Positions 9,324 to 16,389 of a stretch of DNA of 64,000 nucleotides are shown here, piece after piece. Every line of letters starts with the position of its first letter. Within the stretch, counting starts at the first letter, position 1. The stretch is taken from contig NZ_BMXA01000002.1 of the NCBI RefSeq assembly GCF_014651515.1, forward strand, positions 903,501 through 967,500, in the 5' to 3' direction. The position numbers and the translations under genes were made by a program. Source of the stretch: Arenicella chitinivorans. Its GTDB lineage: Bacteria > Pseudomonadota > Gammaproteobacteria > Arenicellales > Arenicellaceae. The notes under the pieces were generated by a model, which did not search any database, had not been told where the DNA came from, and saw only the letters and a program-made list of their open reading frames with translations.

Positions 9324-10064
9324 ATGAACTGTTTAGAGTTTAAGAGAGTGGCACTGGCTGAGCCGCAGAGCGAGCAGCAAGAGTTTGTTGCGCATGCGCG
9401 AAATTGTCCTGAGTGTCAGAAGTATCTGAGTGGAATTAAACAAATGGACACACGCTTGGCCGCGAGTCTTGAGGTCTCGATGCCGACAGATTTGGTGGCG
9501 CGTCTGAAGTTGCACCAGGGGATGGAGGCACGGAATGACCTTGACCGGGCCGCAATCTGGCGTCAGCCTCGATACGCGATCGCCGCGAGTTTTGTGGTGG
9601 TGTTTTTGGTCGCCGGCATATTGAGTACCAGTTGGTTTGGATTTCAGCAGCAGGTAAGCGACGATTACGAGGCAATGTTGGCCGGCGTGATTGAGCATAT
9701 GGAGGCCGTGCCGATGACCCCTGTTTGGGAGGTCGGGCGAGCCAATGCCGCGGCGAATACGCTGCTGGCGAGCTATCAGCCAAACATGAAGTTGAAATAT
9801 TTAGATAACTTACAATTTTCTAAAATTTGTCCGATGGGCCGATACCGAGGTATTCATGCGAGTCTTGAAACACCCGAGGGCACAGTGACGTTCGCTTATA
9901 TTAAAGGTGAGCCTGTCGGTGAAATAGTGGATACGGCGTATCAAGGTATGGTGACACGAGTGAAGCCAGTGCGCGGAGGCAATCTGGTGATTGTTAGCCA
10001 TTCCAGTCGCGGACTGCACTCGGCCGACCGTCAGTTAGAGCAAGCGATTTACTGGGATATATAG
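9324..10064 (+). CDS. DUF3379-like membrane protein, probable zinc-type anti-sigma factor
   Basis: A 246-residue protein with a short cytoplasmic N-terminal domain, one TM helix at about residues 89-108 and a C-terminal periplasmic domain of about 135 residues. The N-terminal domain holds His24-x3-Cys28-x2-Cys31, the HxxxCxxC signature of zinc anti-sigma (ZAS) domains, plus Cys3. In several gammaproteobacteria DUF3379 proteins sit behind an ECF sigma gene, as here. The likely role is to hold the sigma factor encoded just upstream at the membrane until a redox or envelope signal releases it; this is inferred from layout and motif. The assignment to DUF3379 is from memory of the family and was not searched. 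Confidence 0.75.
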   Translation: MNCLEFKRVALAEPQSEQQEFVAHARNCPECQKYLSGIKQMDTRLAASLEVSMPTDLVARLKLHQGMEARNDLDRAAIWRQPRYAIAASFVVVFLVAGILSTSWFGFQQQVSDDYEAMLAGVIEHMEAVPMTPVWEVGRANAAANTLLASYQPNMKLKYLDNLQFSKICPMGRYRGIHASLETPEGTVTFAYIKGEPVGEIVDTAYQGMVTRVKPVRGGNLVIVSHSSRGLHSADRQLEQAIYWDI

Positions 10065-10093
10065 CGCTCGCTATGTTAACAACCGTGGCGGGT

Positions 10094-10741
10094 CTAACCG
10101 AAGCGTTGGTCCGCGACGAATGGATTCGTTTTGCGCTCCTGGCCAAACGTCGACATCGGCCCATGACCAGGTATAAACTGGATGTCGTCGCCTAAGGGAA
10201 ATAGTTTTTGTCGGATGGAGTTTACTAAAGCGTGTTGGTCACCGCGAGGAAAGTCAGAGCGTCCAATCGAGCCTTGAAACAAAACATCACCGGCCAGTGC
10301 AAAACGCGCGTCATCCTCCACAAACACGATATGGCCAGGTGTGTGTCCAGGGCAATGTATCGCGTTGAAGGTGAGATTGCCGAGGACGACACGATCGCCA
10401 TCCTGTAACCACTGGTCTGGCCTGAACGCATCGCCTTCAAATCCGAACTGTCGGCATTGTTCTGGTAGCAAATCGATCCAAAACTGATCATCACGGTGCG
10501 GCCCGACGATCGGTACACCGGTTGATCGTGCCAGCTCAGCGCAGCCGCCAGCATGGTCCAAGTGAGCGTGTGTCACTAAAATTTTGTCGAGTTCTAGGTC
10601 CAGCTTATCGAATTCGTCGCGTATGCGCTGTAAGTCGCCACCGGGATCCACAATGGCGGCCAGCTTGGTGTCGCGACACCAGACAATACTGCAGTTCTGC
10701 GCGAACGGTGTGACCGGAATGATGCGATACGCCAATGCCAT
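10094..10741 (-). CDS. MBL-fold metallohydrolase, YcbL / glyoxalase II-like
   Basis: A 215-residue metallo-beta-lactamase-fold hydrolase. The metal site is complete: His58-x-His60-x-Asp62-His63 in Thr-His-Ala-His-Leu-Asp-His, His in Cys-Pro-Gly-His-Thr-Pro-Gly-His, Asp in Ala-Gly-Asp-Val-Leu-Phe, and His in Ile-Pro-Gly-His-Gly-Pro. The short length and motif set fit the YcbL group of type II glyoxalases, which hydrolyse S-lactoylglutathione or related thioesters. ATG 10741 is used; a TTG one codon upstream is an alternative. The start overlaps the stop of the Sco1-PCuAC gene as TGATG, so the two are translationally coupled although no functional link is obvious. Confidence 0.87.
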   Translation of the reverse strand: MALAYRIIPVTPFAQNCSIVWCRDTKLAAIVDPGGDLQRIRDEFDKLDLELDKILVTHAHLDHAGGCAELARSTGVPIVGPHRDDQFWIDLLPEQCRQFGFEGDAFRPDQWLQDGDRVVLGNLTFNAIHCPGHTPGHIVFVEDDARFALAGDVLFQGSIGRSDFPRGDQHALVNSIRQKLFPLGDDIQFIPGHGPMSTFGQERKTNPFVADQRFG

Positions 10742-11844
10742 CAATTGACCTCCGGTGTGCGAACCTCAACGTCGCGCGAAAAGCGTTCTCCATCGCTGGT
10801 TATCAGTGTGATCCGACGTACGTCGCCAAGCTGCAAAGGCTTCTCTGGTCGCATGAGCATGATGTGCTTACCCATCGGTGCCAAATGCACTGTGTGGCCA
10901 GCAGGGACGTTCAGTTCATCAACGTGGCGCATGCTGGTCATCTCATTTTGAGTCATCGTTTCGTGCAACATGCTCATTGCGAAGCCGTCCGCTTCCACCG
11001 TGGTGAAAGTAACGTCGACCGAAGTATTATTTGTAATGTCCAGATATGCCGCCATGCTGCTTGCTGTACTCGGTGCTGGGCGGATCCAGGCATTGGTGAT
11101 AGTCACAGCGCTGCCTTCAGCGTTGACTGCCGATTGCGCGGAAGAGGGCATGGCGTTGACCTCGCGCGTTAGCGTTGCAGGTGATGTCACTGCGGCGGCT
11201 GTTGCAGGGCGATACGATGCCAGCTTGATCAAATCACGCGTCATGATTTCTGCACTGTGTGGTGCCGTCATGACACCGGCGTAGCGAGCTTGCGGGTCGA
11301 TTAAAATGATCGAGGCACTGTGGTCGACATCGTAGTTGGCTTCGCCGCTATCTTGTCCGTTTATAAACAGAATTCCCATTTGTTTAGCGAACTCGGTAGT
11401 TGATTCGGTGTCTGCTCGTAAGCCGATGAACTCTGCATCGAAGAAGGGCACGTACTGAGCCAACCGTTCGCTGGTATCACGTTTGGGATCGACAGACACC
11501 ATAATGATGCGAAAATTCTGCCATACGCCGGCGGTAACCAAGTCTGCTTTGACCTGTTTCAAGGTTTGCATCGTCGTCGGGCAAACGTCAGGACAGTTAG
11601 TAAAGCCGTAAAATACTATACTCCATCGACCCTGCCAGTCTACAGCATCAAATGGTTGGTCTAAGTGCGTACTAAACGGCACCATAGTAATTGGCTTCGG
11701 CTGTGGCAGAAGTATTGTCTTTTCAAAATCAGGTGCTTGGTTATCTGGGCTATTTGATAACTGTGCCAAGAAGCCGACAGCGATGGCGGCAATGGCGATA
11801 ACGATAAACAGTAGGTTTGATTTTCCAGATTGGTAAGTCTTCAT
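10741..11844 (-). CDS. Sco1/SenC - PCuAC fusion copper chaperone
   Basis: A 367-residue periplasmic protein anchored by an N-terminal helix (residues 10-28). Residues about 55-210 form a thioredoxin-fold Sco1 domain with the copper ligands Cys84-x3-Cys88 (Asn-Cys-Pro-Asp-Val-Cys-Pro) and His175 (Val-Asp-His-Ser). After an Ala/Thr/Ser-rich linker (212-245), residues about 246-362 form a PCuAC (DUF461) domain whose copper motif His294-x10-Met305-x21-His327-x-Met329 matches the family pattern exactly. Both families deliver copper to the CuA centre of cytochrome c oxidase, normally as separate proteins. Fusing them should couple thiol reduction and Cu(I) delivery; that is inference. No oxidase genes are in the window. 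Confidence 0.92.
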   Translation of the reverse strand: MKTYQSGKSNLLFIVIAIAAIAVGFLAQLSNSPDNQAPDFEKTILLPQPKPITMVPFSTHLDQPFDAVDWQGRWSIVFYGFTNCPDVCPTTMQTLKQVKADLVTAGVWQNFRIIMVSVDPKRDTSERLAQYVPFFDAEFIGLRADTESTTEFAKQMGILFINGQDSGEANYDVDHSASIILIDPQARYAGVMTAPHSAEIMTRDLIKLASYRPATAAAVTSPATLTREVNAMPSSAQSAVNAEGSAVTITNAWIRPAPSTASSMAAYLDITNNTSVDVTFTTVEADGFAMSMLHETMTQNEMTSMRHVDELNVPAGHTVHLAPMGKHIMLMRPEKPLQLGDVRRITLITSDGERFSRDVEVRTPEVN

Positions 11845-11974
11845 GTCTTGATCAAATTGAAAAAGCGATCATGCTCAGCACAACCGCTTTTTGTTGGACG
11901 GTGAATTCGCGTCGGAGTATACCTGATCCGGTCTCTATTCGCGTTGAGATTGGACCTAGCTGGAACCCCTGGGT

Positions 11975-12424
11975 TTATTCGGGTACTACATGCAATAGGC
12001 TGCCATCAACTGTGGTTACTCGGACTTTGCTGCCGACGGCGGCATCCGGTCCAGTCACCTTCCAGTGACTGTCGTTGATGATGACCTTACCGAAACCGTT
12101 CACAATCGGTTCCGAAAGCACTACGACACGACCTTGAAAGGCTTTGCTGCGTTGATTCAGGTAGGGCTGATCAGTCTCTTCTGACTCAGACTTGTTGCTC
12201 AGTTGTTTCCACATGACCAGCGACGCAACACTGAATACACCGAAGATGAAGTACTGGATCGCCCAGTTCAAATCAGGCATGAGTAAACTCAGTGCAGCCG
12301 ACGCAATGGCAGCAAAGCCTAGCCAAAGAAAAAACGCGCCGGGCGCAAACAGTTCGAGCCCAAAGCAAATAAAGCCGAGTATCAGCCAGTGCCAATAGGT
12401 TGGGTTATAAAAAAAATCAATCAT
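11975..12424 (-). CDS. NfeD-like membrane protein
   Basis: A 149-residue protein with two or three N-terminal membrane helices, including Glu-Leu-Phe-Ala-Pro-Gly-Ala-Phe-Phe-Leu-Trp-Leu-Gly-Phe-Ala, a hallmark of the family. A C-terminal soluble OB-fold domain follows, with a Gly-Arg-Val-Val-Val-Leu opening and a His-Trp-Lys-Val strand. NfeD proteins pair with SPFH/stomatin-like proteins in membrane quality control. ATG 12424 is selected because a textbook ribosome site (AGGAGGTGG) ends 2 nt before it; the open frame to 12442 is shorter in support. The gene lies directly behind the SPFH gene (stop 12439), the standard operon layout. Confidence 0.88.
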   Translation of the reverse strand: MIDFFYNPTYWHWLILGFICFGLELFAPGAFFLWLGFAAIASAALSLLMPDLNWAIQYFIFGVFSVASLVMWKQLSNKSESEETDQPYLNQRSKAFQGRVVVLSEPIVNGFGKVIINDSHWKVTGPDAAVGSKVRVTTVDGSLLHVVPE

Positions 12425-12438
12425 TCCACCTCCTGCAA

Positions 12439-13353
12439 TCAAGACTTCTTCTCAAACGCTTCTTTAGCCAATTCTGAAATGCCGCCAATTGACCCGATTA
12501 CACTGGCCGCTTCCAGTGGCATAAAGATCACTTTCTGATTCTGTGAGCTTGCCATCTGGGTGAGTGCTTTAATGTAGTCCTGAGCGACAAAGTAGTTTAC
12601 TGCCTGCACACTGCCTTCATTGATCGCTTGTGACACCATATTGGTGGCGCGCGCTTCCGCCTCGGCTTCTCGTTCACGTGCTTCGGCGTCTCTAAAGGCG
12701 GCTTCTTTGCGGCCTTCAGATTCTAATATGGCGGCGGTTTTTTCACCTTCTGCACGTAGAATTTCAGACTGCTTGAAACCTTCTGACTCCAAAATAGCAG
12801 CGCGTTTTTCCCGTTCTGCTTTCATCTGTCGAGCCATGGCATCCACGAGGTCTTGTGGTGGCGCAATGTCTTTAATTTCAATCCGGGTGACTTTGACGCC
12901 CCACGGTGTGGTGGCTTCGTCCACCACGGTAAGAAGTGCAGAATTGATCACATCTCGCTTCGATAATGACTCGTCTAAGTCCATGGAACCGAGTACGGTT
13001 CGAATGTTGGTCATGGTCAAATTGAGAATTGCGACCTCCAGTTGATTCACTTCATACGACGCTTTGGCAGCATCAATCACTTGAAAGAACACAACACCAT
13101 CCACACGCACTACCGCGTTGTCTTTGGTAATAACTTCCTGCGACATGACATCCAGGACACGTTCCATCATGTTCTGTTTTTTACCAACCTGATCAAATAT
13201 TGGGATAATGAATGCCAGACCTGGCTTGAGTGTCTTGGTGTAACGCCCAAAACGTTCTATTGTGTACTCAAAACCTTGTGGCACCACAACCGCCATGGCT
13301 TTGAGAAAGAGTAAAATGACACCTGCGCCAATAATATAAAACCACGATTCCAT
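12439..13353 (-). CDS. SPFH/band 7 family protein (QmcA / paraslipin-like)
   Basis: A 304-residue protein with one N-terminal TM helix (about 4-22) and then an SPFH domain recognisable from [15 protein letters not shown]. A long Ala/Glu-rich coiled coil follows (about 175-245) and a short C-terminal segment. Paraslipins of this length form oligomeric rings in the inner membrane and pair with NfeD proteins, whose gene is the next one downstream. The coiled coil contains a repeated Glu-Ser-Glu-Gly pattern seen in QmcA. The role is membrane microdomain or protease scaffolding, known for the family and not tested here. Confidence 0.9.
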   Translation of the reverse strand: MESWFYIIGAGVILLFLKAMAVVVPQGFEYTIERFGRYTKTLKPGLAFIIPIFDQVGKKQNMMERVLDVMSQEVITKDNAVVRVDGVVFFQVIDAAKASYEVNQLEVAILNLTMTNIRTVLGSMDLDESLSKRDVINSALLTVVDEATTPWGVKVTRIEIKDIAPPQDLVDAMARQMKAEREKRAAILESEGFKQSEILRAEGEKTAAILESEGRKEAAFRDAEAREREAEAEARATNMVSQAINEGSVQAVNYFVAQDYIKALTQMASSQNQKVIFMPLEAASVIGSIGGISELAKEAFEKKS

Positions 13354-13753
13354 TGTTGTCTCCTTAAGAGTTGTTATTAGGGGCTGCTAAAACGAATGAA
13401 CTTGTTGTTGTCGAGACTGAAATAAGACCAATCAAGGCGTGAAGCGCGTGGTTCGCGTCTCGAGGGGGTACTCAGGTGGTCAGTCGTTTACAATTCGCAA
13501 CGAATAACGCGCAGTGACCAAGTTTTGGCCTCAACGCGCAGGGTGTCGCGCACCGCGACCAGGTCCCTTTTACCATCCTGCGTTGTTACTATTGGCGTAT
13601 TGAAACAGTTAAACTATGTTTTTGGTCACGCACTGGCCAGCGGCAATGATAAGCCCATTCGTGTTAACCGAACCCAGCTATAATATGGGGCCTGTGAGCC
13701 AAATTACAAGCATCGTTTGGTGCCTAACATTGCTTAACCAGCACATCTAGCTT
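13354..13753. other. 400-nt intergenic region between the divergent SPFH and truD genes
   Basis: I see no credible gene here. A TATAAT hexamer at 13679-13684 lies 70 nt before truD and could be its -10 element, but the sequence 16-18 nt upstream is a poor -35. The SPFH start at 13353 is preceded on its strand by a purine-rich ribosome site. No strong hairpin with a T-run was found. Confidence 0.4.
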
Positions 13754-14827
13754 ATGAATTCTAATTCCGTTTTGCACCACCGTGCCGACAGCATGGACTG
13801 GCAGCGTGCGTTTTCCCGACTGGGTTACGCCGGCGGTTGCCCGCAGGTCCATGGTGCAATCAAATCCGTACCTGAAGACTTTCAAGTGACAGAGCTAATG
13901 GGGTTCGAGCCCGAAGGTCAGGGTGAGCACGTCTGGTTATGGGTCAGAAAGCGGCAGCAAAATACCGAGCAAGTAGCGAAAGCCCTAGCGCAGCATGCTG
14001 GGGTTGCGTATCGGGATGTTTCCTATTCCGGTATGAAAGATTTTCATGCGGTCACATGGCAATGGTTCAGCGTATGGTTGCCTGGCGACAAGAACACTGA
14101 TTGGCAAAGTTTTACACTGGCGGGGACTGAAATAGAACGTGTGCAGCGGCATACTCGTAAACTGAAGCGTGGCACACATCAGCAGAATCGGTTCGAGATT
14201 ATCGTCCGAGATTTGGCTGGGCCGACATCTGTTCTGGAGCAAAGCTTGGCGCGTGTCGGCTGTGACGGTGTGCCAAATTATTTTGGCGCCCAACGATTTG
14301 GTCGACAATTCAATAACATGCCGCTGGCGGTATCGCATTTGTGCGATGGCGTGGCGATTAAAAAACGTCACCTGAAAAGCATTGTTATCTCCGCCGCTCG
14401 CTCTTGGCTATTCAACCATGTTTTATCTGAGCGTGTCAGCGCAGCTAGCTGGAATCGACTGTTGCCAAACGAGCCAGCCAATCTGCATGGCTCGAATAGT
14501 GTGTTCACCAGTACCGGCAGCGATGACGAGCAGCGACGCTTAGCCGAACTAGATATCCATCCCACTGGACCGTTGGTAGGTCGGCATAGTGGGCCTGACA
14601 GTGCCTTTGAAGCACAGGAAATGGCTTGGCTCGAAGGCTATCAGGATTTGGTACATGGGTTACAGCGCGTTGACGTGGCTAGTCTCCGCAGACCATTGCG
14701 TACCCGTGTCGAAAATTTGCAGTGGCAAATACAGGGCACACAGCTGGCGTTAACGTTTACGCTTCACGCCGGCCAGTTTGCAACGTCGGTTCTACGTGAA
14801 TGTATTGCCGAGACAGATCAGAGCTGA
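13754..14827 (+). CDS. truD: tRNA pseudouridine(13) synthase TruD
   Basis: A 357-residue TruD, which isomerises U13 of tRNA-Glu to pseudouridine. The catalytic motif Gly-Met-Lys-Asp-x-His-Ala-Val-Thr carries Asp96, and the conserved Gly-Val-Pro-Asn-Tyr-Phe-Gly-Ala-Gln-Arg-Phe-Gly lies near residue 173. The N-terminal Lys-Ser-x-Pro-Glu-Asp-Phe-Gln-Val is also typical. Length agrees with the E. coli enzyme (349 residues). The initiator could be the ATG at 13754 or a second ATG 13 codons later. In E. coli truD lies between ispF and umpG (surE); here those genes are absent and pabB follows after 9 nt, so the context is rearranged. Confidence 0.94.
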   Translation: MNSNSVLHHRADSMDWQRAFSRLGYAGGCPQVHGAIKSVPEDFQVTELMGFEPEGQGEHVWLWVRKRQQNTEQVAKALAQHAGVAYRDVSYSGMKDFHAVTWQWFSVWLPGDKNTDWQSFTLAGTEIERVQRHTRKLKRGTHQQNRFEIIVRDLAGPTSVLEQSLARVGCDGVPNYFGAQRFGRQFNNMPLAVSHLCDGVAIKKRHLKSIVISAARSWLFNHVLSERVSAASWNRLLPNEPANLHGSNSVFTSTGSDDEQRRLAELDIHPTGPLVGRHSGPDSAFEAQEMAWLEGYQDLVHGLQRVDVASLRRPLRTRVENLQWQIQGTQLALTFTLHAGQFATSVLRECIAETDQS

Positions 14828-14836
14828 GCTCGAACC

Positions 14837-16276
14837 ATGACTTTTAACCAAACCCAATTTGCTTATTTGGATGCGGCTGCGCTATTTGACCTAGTGGCGC
14901 ACGAAGCTTGGGCAGTGATGTTGGATTCCGGCACCATCGCGCGACAACCCAGTAGTAGATTATCCTGGGGGTATGATGTGCTTGCTGTGCGTCCATACAC
15001 GACGCTGGTGTACGATGGGTCTGACACGGAGATTCGACACGGCACGGCGCCATCACGCAGTGTGCCTGGAGATCCGTTGGACATAGTTAAAGCGCACATG
15101 CCGGCGATGCCAGATCAGGCGCAGGATTTGCCGTATATGCCTGGTGCATTGGGTTATTTTTCATACGACTTGGCAAGAACGTTTGAATCGCTCCCAGCTC
15201 AGGCATCGGATGCTGAGCAACTCCCGCCGATGGCAGTGGGGCTTTATTCGGTAATCGTGGTTATCGACCATGCCAAACATCAAACGGTATTGATTTCCGA
15301 TCCGCGCCAATCAGGCGCGTCTGAATTGTTTCAACATTGGGTACGCCTGATCAAGGTCGTACTTAGTAATCAGGGCGAAGAGAATCCTACGCTGCAGTCA
15401 AGCTGTCATCCAGCCAACCAGGGCGGCCTGCGCTGTGATGCGTTGGCGGCGAGTTTCAGCGAATCCAGTTACCAGAAGGCATTTGAGCGGGTAAAACAAT
15501 ACATTGTGGAGGGAGATTGTTACCAGGTTAATTTGACCAATCAGTTCGCGACATCAGCGCATGGTGATGCCTGGAAAACATATCAATATTTAAGACAAAT
15601 CAGTCCGGCACCCTATGGGGCGTATCTCAATTTGCCGTTCGCGACGGTGCTCTCGAACTCGCCAGAAAGCTTTATTCAGTGCCGCGACCGGGAGGTCGTC
15701 ACCAGTCCCATCAAAGGCACGCGACCCCGTGTCCGCGGCAACGCCCTCCGCGACCAGGAGGTGGCACAATCGCTCTTGAATAGTCCGAAAGATCGAGCCG
15801 AGAATCTAATGATCGTAGACTTGATGCGCAATGATCTGAGTCGCAGCTGTGTACTGGGTAGCGTTCAGGTACCAGAGCTGTTCGCACTCCACAGTTTTGC
15901 CAATGTGCATCACTTGATAAGTCGAGTAACCGGGCGATTACGCGATAATCTGCACGCATTGGATTTGTTGCGTCGTTGTTTTCCCGGAGGATCGATTACA
16001 GGCGCACCAAAAATTCGTTCCATGCAGATTATCGAAGAACTCGAACCCTGTCGTCGAGGTCTATATTGTGGTGCGATTGGGTATTTGGGCATAGATGGTA
16101 GCCTCGAAACCAATATTGCCATTCGGACGATGGTGGTAAAAGACGGTGTCGTTCGGTTTGGGGCTGGCGGGGGGCTGGTAATCGACTCTGATGCAAAGGG
16201 TGAATACCAGGAGCTGCTGGATAAAGCCTCAAAGTTGCTCGCTGCACTGTTTCCGGAGAAGGCTGATGCACAGTAA
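14837..16276 (+). CDS. pabB: Aminodeoxychorismate synthase component I
   Basis: A 479-residue chorismate-binding enzyme. The C-terminal half has Ser-Pro-Ile-Lys-Gly-Thr-Arg-Pro-Arg with the lysine characteristic of PabB, which forms a covalent intermediate. It also has the chorismate-binding run Phe-Pro-Gly-Gly-Ser-Ile-Thr-Gly-Ala-Pro-Lys and Tyr-Cys-Gly-Ala-Ile-Gly-Tyr. With PabA it makes 4-amino-4-deoxychorismate for folate. The Lys in Pro-Ile-Lys-Gly-Thr distinguishes it from anthranilate synthase TrpE, which has Ala there. It starts 9 nt after truD and is probably co-transcribed. No glutamine amidotransferase partner is in the window. Confidence 0.92.
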   Translation: MTFNQTQFAYLDAAALFDLVAHEAWAVMLDSGTIARQPSSRLSWGYDVLAVRPYTTLVYDGSDTEIRHGTAPSRSVPGDPLDIVKAHMPAMPDQAQDLPYMPGALGYFSYDLARTFESLPAQASDAEQLPPMAVGLYSVIVVIDHAKHQTVLISDPRQSGASELFQHWVRLIKVVLSNQGEENPTLQSSCHPANQGGLRCDALAASFSESSYQKAFERVKQYIVEGDCYQVNLTNQFATSAHGDAWKTYQYLRQISPAPYGAYLNLPFATVLSNSPESFIQCRDREVVTSPIKGTRPRVRGNALRDQEVAQSLLNSPKDRAENLMIVDLMRNDLSRSCVLGSVQVPELFALHSFANVHHLISRVTGRLRDNLHALDLLRRCFPGGSITGAPKIRSMQIIEELEPCRRGLYCGAIGYLGIDGSLETNIAIRTMVVKDGVVRFGAGGGLVIDSDAKGEYQELLDKASKLLAALFPEKADAQ

Positions 16277-16389
16277 CAAACACTTTCGCTTGAAATTCCC
16301 GTGATCAAAGCGTAAAACACTAGATATACTCTGAATAAATCGCGCGTAACTGAGCTCAAGCGCACAAGTTATATCACACTGTCTCTTTT

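Noticed and set aside
11817-12068. Plus-strand frame between the Sco1 fusion and NfeD genes
   Set aside because: It crosses the starts or ends of two well-supported minus-strand genes and has no recognisable features.
15910-16365. 151-codon minus-strand frame opposite pabB
   Set aside because: It lies wholly or mostly antisense to a conserved enzyme and is Ser/Arg-rich shadow sequence.
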